From Ectocarpus siliculosus (taxonomy: Eukaryota > Sar > Phaeophyceae > Ectocarpales > Ectocarpaceae): a DNA stretch of 64,000 bases. The stretch spans positions 3,256,693 through 3,320,692 of the forward strand of contig FN649749.1 in assembly GCA_000310025.1 (NCBI GenBank), in the 5' to 3' direction. Shown here in pieces: positions 56,704-64,000 of the stretch. How positions within the stretch are numbered: the stretch's first letter is position 1; every line of letters starts with the position of its first letter. Under the pieces are notes generated by a model. That model was not told the origin of the DNA, made no database searches, and saw nothing but the letters and a program-made list of their open reading frames with translations. The position numbers and the translations under genes are program-made.

Positions 56704-59700
56704 AACAACAATAACCACATAAGTGATAGCACCAACGACGAAGACATCGGCAACGATGACAATAACCCGCAACGACTGAACAAAAAAAATAATAGGTCAC
56801 CGTGGAAGACGTCGACGAGTGCGCCTTGGACATCGGGTCCCCGCAGGCTGCCTGCTACGGGTGCAAGCCCAGCTGCCACAAGCACGCCAGGTGCGAGAAC
56901 AGGGTGGGCACGTACACCTGCCAGTGCCCCGCGTGCATGGGCGGCGACGGCTTCGAGCCCTTTACGCCGAGGAAGTCGGGGACGCTTCCGGCGGGGTACG
57001 ACGGAGGTACCGGCTGCAAGGATACGTGCGCTCCCGTCATCACGCTGATTGGTGAGCGGCATTATGTAGAGTGGTCTTCGCGGTTTTTTTCTACGAAGCA
57101 AACATGTTGGATAAAGCTTACAATCGGGGAAGTTGGGTCAGGGTGAGGGTATGGGAATAGGGTCTGCGTACCCCCTCCCTGTTCTATTTCCTCGTTAACT
57201 TAACTTCTCGCGAAGGCGGTCCGTGAGCAGTTGCTGCCGTTGTTGTCGTTGTTGCCGATGTTGTGTAGTCGCCTTGTTGGTGGTGGCGGTTGCGGTGGGG
57301 TTTATGATGATTGGTATCGATCCTCGATTGTTGTTGTGGATGGTTTTCTTGATGTCATCGATATTGTTGTTTTATGCTCAACAATCCTGAAAAGAGACCC
57401 CGTGATGTATGAAGCAGAGGGTGAGTACCGTCTGCGTGTCTACCACCCCGGCTTGAAGGCAGTCGCGCAACGACTTGGCCACAAGTCCAAGAAACCAACC
57501 CAAGACTTGACCCCCGTTACTACCACCGCCGCCGACGAAGAGATGTTGGTTGCGACCTGTTGCTGTGTTTCGATTTTGTGTTCGTCGTTCGCAATCTAGC
57601 CGTCTCTAACTCTTGTCTTCCTACCTACCCGGCAAATTGCGCTGTGAGCGCTGATTTTGAAACCATTCGAAAAAAAAAACTGAAGAATTCATTCCGGGGG
57701 CCACGCAGATTGATTTCTTGGCCTTGGCGCGATAACAGGCTCTTCACTTCCTTCCCTGTGACTGGCTCCGAGGTCAATGCCATCAATGTTGCCGTCTGTT
57801 GCGGTGCGGTGCAGGCGCCATCACCTGCATCGTTGGTCACGGGAGCGGTTGTTGTTGGTGTGTCAAAAGAGACTACTTGTGCTAGCTGCTGGGTTTTGTG
57901 TTGTGGTCAAAGCTTGTAGCGACGATGATTTGATGTTGTTTGATGTTGTTTGATGTTTTTTTGTGTTCTCAGAGCTTGTGGCGAAGCTGATCCGTTGTTG
58001 TTGTTATTGTTGTTGTTGTCGATCGATGCAGGTGACGACCCTCTAGTGATGACGGTTGGCCTCAACACGGACATCGCTGGGAACCCGATCAGGGGCAAGG
58101 ACTACACACAAGAGCTGGCCAGTCTCATTACGAGGACCGCGGGAGGGGTAAGTCGTTCTTCTCGTCGTATACCGTGGTATATGGTATTCCGTACCATATA
58201 CCGTACCGTAGACGAGAATCGCGGGAGGGATGATTCGCTCTTTTCGTTATTTACCGTGGTTTACGGTATTCCGTACCGTATTCCGTAGTGCGTAGTGCGT
58301 AGTCGGTAGGAGTGCGAGTGATCGCACACAAGCCCTATACCGCCGTTCAAGGCTCGATTGCTCCGCAACCAAAGAGGGTGTGAACGTGTGAACAGAGACG
58401 ACAGTCCGTGCCAGGAAGTCTCCCTCTCAACGATATGTTTCAAGATACCACGGCATGCCGTGNNNNNNNNNNNNNNNNNNNNNNNNNNNNNNNNNNNNNN
58501 NNNNNNNNNNNNNNNNNNNNNNNNNNNNNNNNNNNNNNNNNNNNNNNNNNNNNNNNNNNNNNGGGGGGGGGGGGGGAGGGGTCACTCGCACTCATGTTTG
58601 TGACGGTGGTCGAAGGTTGCCATGGGGCAGAAGCGTACGGGTAAAACCGGTTCTTCTCCCGGGCATGCCGTAGTTTGATCGTAGTGCTGCGGAGTGTTTG
58701 CCGGTGGCGTTCCGAGTTTCTCAATAGTGTTCCGTGCTGCCATTGATGTTCAGCATTTTCCACGCTGAGTTTCATGGAGATGGTCGATGTGTTTGGTGTT
58801 TGATCCTTCGCGCTTTACCCATTTTTGCATTTCCCTCGAAAAGCTAGAGGCGCTATACCCTCGTGTAATTCGGTGTACACCCCCCCAACGCTCATTTTCT
58901 GAACCTTTTTTGACGAGGAGATGGCAGTGGTGAGGTTGTCGTTGCTGTCGAGCTGGCTTGTTTATGCGCATGTTCCCGGCGGTATCGTATTAGGTGTAGA
59001 ATGACCCCCCTTCTCTTTACCACCTGCTTGCGACGTCTGTTGCACCCCATCTCCGCCCTCGATGGTAGGCCTTGTGCAACGATGGTCTCGGGTCAAGATG
59101 TGCTACCGTTATCGACAACAACGGGACGCACCAGGGGGTGGACATAACGCACAACCTCAAGATCTTGGAACCAGAACCGGTGAGTGACGCACGCTTGAGT
59201 TTTTGGGCCCTCAAGAGTGCCAACGACCCGTTGTATCGCAGATGATATATACCTGACAAACATCGATGGAAAATAGCGGGCCCTCAATAGTACCGACGGC
59301 CCGTTGTAGAATGGTGCCTATGATATACACCTGATAACACAGACGGAAAGTAATCGAGCTGTTGTGCTCAAAGTTGAGTGCTTCCGGTGCCCGCTCGCTC
59401 TTGCGCCGTTGTGCTTGTCGGGCACATGCCAGGCTAGGCTAGAGCTGCCCCCCCCCTGGACAGATTTTCGAAGCTGCATTACTCTGTGGCGGAGTAGCCC
59501 CAAAACAAGTCGGATAGAAAATGTACTGTTTCGATTGCTCCCCCATCGCCGCGAAAACATCGTGAAGAAAACGGCTCGCCGGGGGGGGGGGGGGGGGGGT
59601 ACTCATAGTCGTGCATACCTTGTAGTCGTTAGACCATTGACCTCGCGGGGGAGGGAGAGGCGCTATTGGATCATTTTCGGTACATGAGTTTGTGGTGGCC

Positions 59701-62700
59701 ACGTGGTCACTCCCGTACAATGTTCTGTCCTATCATTGTCTGTAGGTGGTACTCACGTAGGAATGGTTACCGTTGCTACTGCTGAACAGCATGTTTTGCA
59801 TGGCGATATCGATGTATGGTGTATGGTAACTCACGTAACAATGGTTGCCCCTCTCGAACCGCATCTTTTGCTGCCCGATACATGTATGGACACATTTTCT
59901 CAGTCGAAGAAAGACCCTTTGCAGTGGAAAGTGTCGTACAACGCGGTTGACGAAGCGGGCAACTACGCTTTGCCCAAGACCAGGACCATCGAGATTAAGG
60001 TGTGAGCGAAGAATCATCATACTGTAGGGGTGTACCGTAAAACGTGGCAATACCGCCGAAGTGACTTTGTCAGGTTCGCTGAGATCGACAAAATGTTTTC
60101 TGTTGACTCTTCCGTCGAAACCAGCGGTGCATCAACCCACTGCACCGAGGCATGTGTGTGGCCGTGGTAGGTGTGTGGATGACCTGAGTCTGATGGAGGT
60201 GGTGGTCTGTGGCAAGAGTAGGCTCGGGGAAATGGATCGCATGATGGTAGGCGGGTAGATGCGATGCGGCAGAGGTCTGACGGGTGCAGGGGGGAGGGAG
60301 CCAATCTGATTGGCCCCAAACAGAAAAGTCCTGCTCAGCCCGGTAACGAACGGAGTAAAGCTTTGGCGTTTTGGCAAAATAGAAATGGTGCTGCGTGCGT
60401 GCACCAGAAAGCAGGAAGCGGATGGAGGACTGGAACGCTGCGTGGGTGAGTGCAAGGAATCGATTTGTCGATCGTCGACTTTGTTTAAAGGAGCACTCTT
60501 ATAAGTTGAAGACTCTGTTTAAAGGAAGACTCAGTTTCAGGGAGACTCGGTGTGAGGGAAACTCGGTTTTCGAGAAGATTCTGCTTGAGCGTTGAAGGGA
60601 TATTATTTGGCCAAGGAAGAGTCTGTTTTCGAAGGAATCATGTTGCGGGTGCTCTGGCCGTTGTCACACACGCTCTCTCACTACTTTTACACGCGCCCGC
60701 CAAGCAGGAGGTTTCGATGGAGGAGTACGCGGACCAGAAGGTCAAGGAGGCGATGAAGAACTGCCCCAAGTGCGGGACCGGTAAGCCAACCGAGTGCCCC
60801 AAGCCGCCCGCCCCCGTCCAGCTGCCGTGCAAGCCTAGCGAGGGGGAGAAAGGGAGATCAGCAGGGAACACGGCTTCGGACATCAGCTGTAGCCGAGACT
60901 GCCCGTGCTCCGAGCGGAGGGAGTGCGTGGCGGAGTCGGAGTGCGCGGCGAGGCTGGAAGAGCAGAAGCAGGGGCATTCCGCCACGTGCCAGGTTAGTGA
61001 TGCGAGTGTGCTCCGACGTTTTCAGAAAATATACTTCAATACAACATACACGGAAATACTGCAGTCGTAGGCCCTCTACAAGGCGGGTGCCCGCTATGGG
61101 GCGGGTGAAATCGGCTGGCACAGATGTAATATTCAAGACGGTTAATGCATTGAGTAGGGCGGGTGCCCTGCACAGTGTGGGTGAATCGGTCTGGAGCATA
61201 CCCGCCTTATAGAGGGCCTACGACTGCTGTACCCGTTCGAGATATGACCACAGTCTGAGGGGATGTGCTCAAGTCTTTCAGTGAGTGGAGGGGAACCGAC
61301 TGGAAATTGGGCTTATTTTGAGTGTGTTTAGTCTATACACTGACTTATGCCAGTGATACCAGCTGGTGCTAAGCACTAGCCTTGGCGAGGATATTACTCT
61401 TGGTTTTAGTAGGGGGTAGGGAATAGCGCCACGAAAATGCCCTCTCTATTTTTGTCCATCCGGTTTAATGTTGCCACCATCTCCCAGGATCACTCTGAAA
61501 ATTTTTCCGAGTGACTGACGTACCCCCCAGCAATAAACTTTTTGCTTTATATCGTAAGAAAGCTCTGTTTCAGGCGGATCGTTTGATCGGAGCAGATTTT
61601 TTTTTTTGGTTGGCAAGAAAATCACGATTTTGTCGAGATTTTTCAAGATTTTGAATGGTTTTAGTTGGTTGAGTGTGGGGTCTGATTTTTTATTTTAGAC
61701 CGGTTTTGCGCGTATCACGTCGAGGAGCTGCGAACGACCCAACTCAGTGTTTTTTTCGCTGATATGCCACGGAGAAACGGGCAAAAAAGAGCGTTCCTGG
61801 TGAAATCAGAAAACCGTTTTCCGGGGAGAAATGCACCGATAGAATTCGAAAAACTCAACGGATTCGGACGAATTGGACCTGTACCCACGACAAGTTTTTT
61901 TTTTTTTTTCCAATTTTTGTTTTTGGCGAGATACGGCCACACGACGTTTGGTGCGTTCACTCACCACGCATGAATACACGACACACATCATTCACATCAT
62001 ACAGCAGTAGCACACCCTCACAAGGGCCCACACAACAAGTCCACACATGGCTGAGCGTAAGGCCAAAGAGATGGCCGCCAAAGGGATGGCCGCCCTTTCT
62101 GCGGCCAAGGAGGCCAGGAAAATGTCTAACAAGGCTGCCGACAAGATGCTGAAGAAGTTCAAGGCAGCAAAACTCACGGCCACCTGAGTTGAGCGCAGCA
62201 GCACCAGACGCCGCGAATTGTAGATCTTGTTTAATTTTTGAACTTGGCTCCATTTAGATTGGATGAATAGACTGCTGCTGTAGATCATGGCGGGGAGTGG
62301 GGGGTGTCGGCATGTACATTTTTCTGTCTGGAATAAGTGTTGCTTTTTCGCTGTTGCGGCGAGAGTGCTGAGAGGGAGGGACAAGCCCGGATAATGGACG
62401 GAGGCCACGACCATGTCACTCCAGATTGCATGCTGTGGCGTTTCGGGGAAATACGTGTCGTTTCGGGGAAATTTCGGGGTAATATGTACCGTTTCGGGGG
62501 GGTATTGTCGGGTATTTCCCCTCCCCCCCCCAAAAGGCCATTCTCACCGGTTTTTTTTTACACCGGATTTCGATGCATCTCGGTCGTGCGGTTCTTGCCA
62601 ACTTTCTTCACGTCTCAACCTCAAGATTGAGCGAGAAAAATTGGGTGTCACGTTGTGGCAAAATTTAAACCGGATGGACTCTACGTAGATTAAGAATATA

Positions 62701-64000
62701 ATCCTCGCGATGGCGGCCCGGCTGGTATCGTGCAGTATTTGTTGTCGCATCCCGCCGTCTTGCTCTGGGTGGTAGCGTTGAGCAGGAGGCGCGCGTTTTT
62801 TCATGCTGGTTGTCGCTGTCGTTGTTGCTGTTTTCTAGTGCTACGACAGGAGCTTGCTTCCATGTAAACACTTGTGTTTCTCCTGTGCGACAAGGAATTT
62901 GTTGTATGTGCTGAGACCATCGACATGCGACCTCCTTCCCAACACGTTACGCCGCGTGACGCCTCCGCCTGCTTTTCGACTTTCATGACATCTTGCCTGG
63001 TGATCGCATACACTGTCGTTCTTCACGGAAACAACGGCAGAAGGAAGCGGGAGGCTGGTTTTTCCCGGTGAGTAAAAGCGTTTGGTTTTTCCCGGTGATT
63101 TGAAAGCGGGTGCTTTTTCCCGTTGAATAAACAGCGGTTGTTTTTTCCCGTTGAGTACAATCGGTTGTTTTTTGTTTTTTCCTGTTGAGTAAAATCGGCT
63201 GGTTTTTTCCGGTGAGTAAAAGCGGTTGGTTTTTCCCGCTGGATATAAGCGGCAGACACGAGTTATCAACCATTGGCGATTTCATAGTATCTCGCTACAT
63301 ACTTTACAACAGTAAACGGAATACCGTAGGTTGGATACATATGGAACATACCACACACCCCGGACCGTTTTACTTCGCTCGATTTGCTCCTAGACGAGAC
63401 TTCCCAACGCCTCCCGCCGATTTCGGCACAGCAGTCACTGCTGTTTTTGCTACATTGTAATCGAACTTCGAAACTCGCTCCCGGGTGTGTGTAATCTTAC
63501 GCAACTTACGGTGTGTGTCAACCCCAAGTTTGCGACGTAGTTGGGAAAGAGTCTCGCAAGAACGACCTCAAGCGTTTGTTTGTATTGCTGCATGGTGGTT
63601 TGTATTCATATCACGCTTGGAGTATTCCCTTGGTCCAGGCTTGAAATCTACGAAGCCTACGCAATCTACACTGTACGAAATCTACTGTTTAGACTGGGTA
63701 GAGCAACGGCTCGTTTCAGCTCGGCCCTAAAGACAAAGAGACGAATCCCCAAGAGGAAACAACCATGAGATTTTCAAGGGTACCCCCTACACTCCTGGAA
63801 GCAGACACGGTGCCCCTTTTCGCAAGGTCAAGGGGGTCAAGCCAGGAAGGCAAGCATTCAACGGGTCCCCCCCCCCCCCCCCTTGCGCTCCCGTACTTTC
63901 CGTCTGCCAATACTTGCCATCCTCCGGGCACAGATTATACTGACCGGGGCTCAGCAGCTGGCAGTGGCAGCGTTAGTGCTTCTGGCGACGGGCGTTTCTG
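47756..64000 (+). CDS. Secreted or membrane protein with EGF-like and Ig-like (DUF5011-type) domains, at least 14 exons, 3' end outside window
   Basis: Exons 47756-47925, 48738-48857, 49520-49663, 50608-50755, 51603-51715, 53431-53518, 54244-54356, 55412-55588, 55948-56071, 56796-57051, 58032-58147, 59069-59179, 59904-59999 and 60708-60992 join in matching phases (687 codons). A further exon probably starts at 63934. The protein opens with a signal peptide (MGRSNRRRQWMGLLATAVVL) after an ACCATGG context. Cys-rich modules follow, including EGF-like EDSNECTLPERHPMHHECHA then SAECVNTIGSYECSC, and the calcium-binding type EDVDECALD...CENRVGTYTCQC. After APVITLIGDDPLVMTVG the next exons end PLQWKVSYNAVDEAGNYALP, the start and end of a DUF5011/HYR-like Ig fold. 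The last complete exon is Cys-rich (NCPKCGTGKPTECPKPPAP). The exon at 63934 reads LTGAQQLAVAALVLLATGVS, a likely membrane helix, suggesting a type I surface protein. Ligand and role are unknown. Confidence 0.85.
49768..49915 (+). repeat. Dispersed repeat C, copy 1
   Basis: From CCGTTCGAGACAATACTACA through GAAAGTCTTTGCAGTGAATG and GGGCACTGGGTATATTTTTG to CAGTGATGCCAGCTGGTG. Same order as copies at 53105 and 61235. In intron 3 of the EGF-domain gene. Confidence 0.7.
51757..52467 (-). CDS. Repeated-family open frame inside EGF-gene intron, unknown function
   Basis: A 236-aa frame on the strand opposite the EGF gene, within its intron 51716-53430. The conserved core is TRDVFKRHGLLIDQLPPGPI then GWDL, followed by a long Asp/Glu/Gly/Lys-rich stretch and a basic motif (LPQNKKRRAREE) that could be a nuclear localisation signal. 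A broken copy lies at 22430-22770. Flanks share ACCAATGAAAAGACGTC on both sides (about 51767 and 52413), like a direct repeat around an inserted unit. Presence of two copies in 64 kb, one inside a DNA element, suggests a mobile or duplicated gene. True start unknown; the first 58 residues are not supported by the other copy. Confidence 0.45.
   Translation of the reverse strand: MFAFHIPLGCKTDVFSFSLVICTVDVPSKHTQHTHRPKQTPTSFCSYISGQSHTIFLSMRTRDVFKRHGLLIDQLPPGPIGWDLCDNDSSESSSFGSDGDEGKGKGRKEDEDDDGGGKHGGVEESKGFEPDNLPQNKKRRAREELPRDSCQNDYQNDGSENKEDNGESTPKRTRVQGNGFGRRVQFSSVAAVSVFDPKDSLPSPMLPPHGVPVHGRSKCFVFSTALRRTSFHWSAG
52940..53055 (+). repeat. Dispersed repeat D, partial copy
   Basis: GCTTGGTTTTAGCAAGGGAT, AGGGTTAGGGATAGGGATAC, CCTCTCTATTTC and CTCTCGAAGGCAGTCCG follow the order of copies at 45073 and 57107, with losses. 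It is directly followed by repeat C, an order also seen in reverse at 61235-61450. Confidence 0.55.
53105..53260 (+). repeat. Dispersed repeat C, copy 2
   Basis: AAGACTAGACGTTCGAGATA, AGGATGTACTCAAGTCCTTT, CAGTGAGTGGACGGAAACCG, GGCTTATTTTTGAGT and CAGTGATACCAGCTGGTG. In intron 5 of the EGF gene. Confidence 0.75.
54043..54085. repeat. (GTT)n/(GCT)n microsatellite
   Basis: Pure GTT then GCT trinucleotides in intron 6 of the EGF gene. Confidence 0.9.
54985..55400 (+). repeat. Minisatellite of about 80-bp units ending in poly-C, in EGF-gene intron 7
   Basis: About five units, each with CATATCGCTCCGTCC, GATGCGAGGTCAATGGTCTA, then ACTACGGCATGCGT and CATGAGTACACCCGGCTAC. The last unit runs into GAGTAC plus poly-C and ends 11 bases before the 3' splice site at 55411. 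Single copies occur at 1872-1970 and, inverted, at 59581-59650. Confidence 0.85.
55764..55914 (+). repeat. Dispersed repeat with poly-C end, in EGF-gene intron 8
   Basis: CGATAGGATAGGGAAAATAT, CAAAGTAGGAAGGAGTGATT, GATCGGTCC and CGTCCTCTCGAGGACGCGTG match 8803-8982. It ends in poly-C about 33 bases before the 3' splice site at 55947. Confidence 0.8.
56654..56720. repeat. (CAA)n microsatellite
   Basis: Long CAACAA run in intron 9 of the EGF gene. The 3' splice site at 56795 has almost no pyrimidine tract upstream (CAAAAAAAATAATAG), unusual for the window. Confidence 0.9.
57107..57224 (+). repeat. Dispersed repeat D, copy 2
   Basis: TGTTGGATAAAGCTTACAAT, GAAGTTGGGTCAGGGTGAGG, TGCGTACCCCCTC, GTTCTATTTCCTC and CTCGCGAAGGCGGTC. 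In intron 10 of the EGF gene. Confidence 0.75.
58463..58562. other. Assembly gap, 100 N
   Basis: Exactly 100 N inside intron 11 of the EGF gene, followed by a 14-base G-run. True length unknown. A hidden exon is unlikely to be needed, since the flanking exons join in phase 0 and complete one Ig-like fold. Confidence 0.95.
59581..59650 (-). repeat. Inverted copy of GAGTAC-polyC repeat
   Basis: A G-run (59581-59599) then TACTCATAGTCGTGCATACC and GTAGTCGTTAGACCATTGAC is the reverse complement of the unit in 54985-55400. In intron 12 of the EGF gene. Confidence 0.75.
61062..61226. mobile_element. 165-bp MITE with near-perfect 26-bp inverted ends
   Basis: CAGTCGTAGGCCCTCTACAA then GGCGGG at the left, and its reverse complement with one change at the right. 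CTG flanks both ends as a possible 3-bp target duplication. The inner part holds two degenerate direct copies of GGGTGAATCGG-CTGG. In the intron after EGF-gene exon 14. Confidence 0.85.
61232..61376 (+). repeat. Dispersed repeat C, copy 3
   Basis: CCGTTCGAGATATGACCACA, GGATGTGCTCAAGTCTTTCA, GTGAGTGGAGGGGAACCGAC, GGCTTATTTTGAGTGTGTTT and CAGTGATACCAGCTGGTG. It directly abuts the 165-bp MITE. Confidence 0.8.
62047..62187 (+). CDS. Candidate small Lys/Ala-rich protein or alternative exon, 46 aa
   Basis: ATG to TGA: MAERKAKEMAAKGMAALSAA and onward, ending KKFKAAKLTAT. Strongly helical, Lys/Ala-rich and low in complexity but non-repetitive in DNA, which is unusual for random sequence here. It lies in the long intron after exon 14 of the EGF gene, same strand. 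It could be a separate small gene, a terminal alternative exon, or chance. Confidence 0.35.
   Translation: MAERKAKEMAAKGMAALSAAKEARKMSNKAADKMLKKFKAAKLTAT
63056..63252 (+). repeat. Minisatellite of about 25 bp carrying a 5' splice-site-like core
   Basis: Seven to eight degenerate units with GGTTTTTCCCGGTGAGTAAA and AGCG as consensus, in units at about 63057, 63082, 63110, 63139, 63175, 63203 and 63229. Several keep GGTGAGTAA. In the long intron after EGF exon 14. Confidence 0.8.
63325..63510. mobile_element. MITE family B, copy 3
   Basis: Left CGTAGGTTGGATACATATGG then CACACCCCGGACCG, right end (reverse complement) CGTAAGTTGCGTAAGATTAC then ACACACC. The inner part (GACGAGACTTCCCAACGCCT) matches copy 2. 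Confidence 0.65.
63934..64000 (+). CDS. Partial exon with predicted membrane helix, probable exon 15 of the EGF-domain gene
   Basis: After CCGGGCACAG an open phase-0 frame reads IILTGAQQLAVAALVLLATG and runs off the window. Exon 14 ends in phase 0, so the join is consistent. Hydrophobicity fits a transmembrane segment following the ectodomain. Confidence 0.5.
   Translation, partial: MILTGAQQLAVAALVLLATGVS

Noticed and set aside
56327-57101. Cys-rich and Leu-rich minus-strand frames
   Set aside because: Antisense of the CAA microsatellite and of EGF-gene exon 10.

Overview
This is a nuclear genomic window from an intron-rich eukaryote, most likely a brown alga (Ectocarpus-like stramenopile). 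Short phase-consistent exons are separated by long GT-AG introns. There is a GDP-mannose/UDP-glucose dehydrogenase of the kind brown algae use to make alginate. One leader peptide has the SP-plus-Phe signature of heterokont plastid targeting. The sequence is rich in trinucleotide repeats, poly-C/poly-G runs and small inverted-repeat elements, and has two 100-N assembly gaps flanked by poly-G. The lineage is an inference from these features; no marker gene was aligned. There are no operons, CRISPR arrays or phage modules.

Layout: 0.7-2.2 kb, the 3' exons of EFL1 (+), the GTPase that acts with SBDS to release eIF6 from 60S subunits. 4.8-9.2 kb, the seven-exon kinetochore gene SPC25 (+). 11.1-12.6 kb, an Sfi1-like centrin-binding repeat protein (-). 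13.8-14.0 kb, an orphan exon (-). 14.4-19.5 kb, a nine-exon cyclic-nucleotide-binding-fold protein (+) that lacks the usual phosphate-binding Arg. 20-26 kb is gene-poor, with an orphan exon, two inverted-repeat DNA elements and a gap. 26.6-30.7 kb, five-exon REI1/ZNF622 (-), whose second intron holds a long foldback. 32.6-37.7 kb, RPS15A/uS8 (+), complete at 130 aa. 40.0-42.6 kb, the GMD/UGD-type dehydrogenase (-). 46.5-47.3 kb, a putative plastid protein (-). 47.8 kb to the right edge, a signal-peptide protein with EGF-like and Ig-like (DUF5011-like) domains (+), whose last visible exon begins a hydrophobic segment.

The strongest hidden signal is in the last intron of RPS15A. Four copies of a roughly 81-nt RNA with a C box (TGATGA), an internal D' box and a D box (CTGA) lie in the same orientation as the host. 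Each is enclosed by its own different but complementary terminal stem, which is what a functional, multicopy intronic C/D snoRNA cluster would show. Three genes here (EFL1, REI1, RPS15A), plus the snoRNAs, belong to ribosome synthesis.

Other structure comes from small transposable elements: a 1.38-kb element with 22-bp inverted ends and TA flanks, a dispersed MITE of about 190-225 bp, a 165-bp MITE with near-perfect 26-bp ends, a repeated protein-coding family on the minus strand, and a poly-C-ended repeat that sits just upstream of several 3' splice sites. Gene models were assembled by hand from splice signals, reading phase and recognised protein motifs; exon edges could be off where noted.
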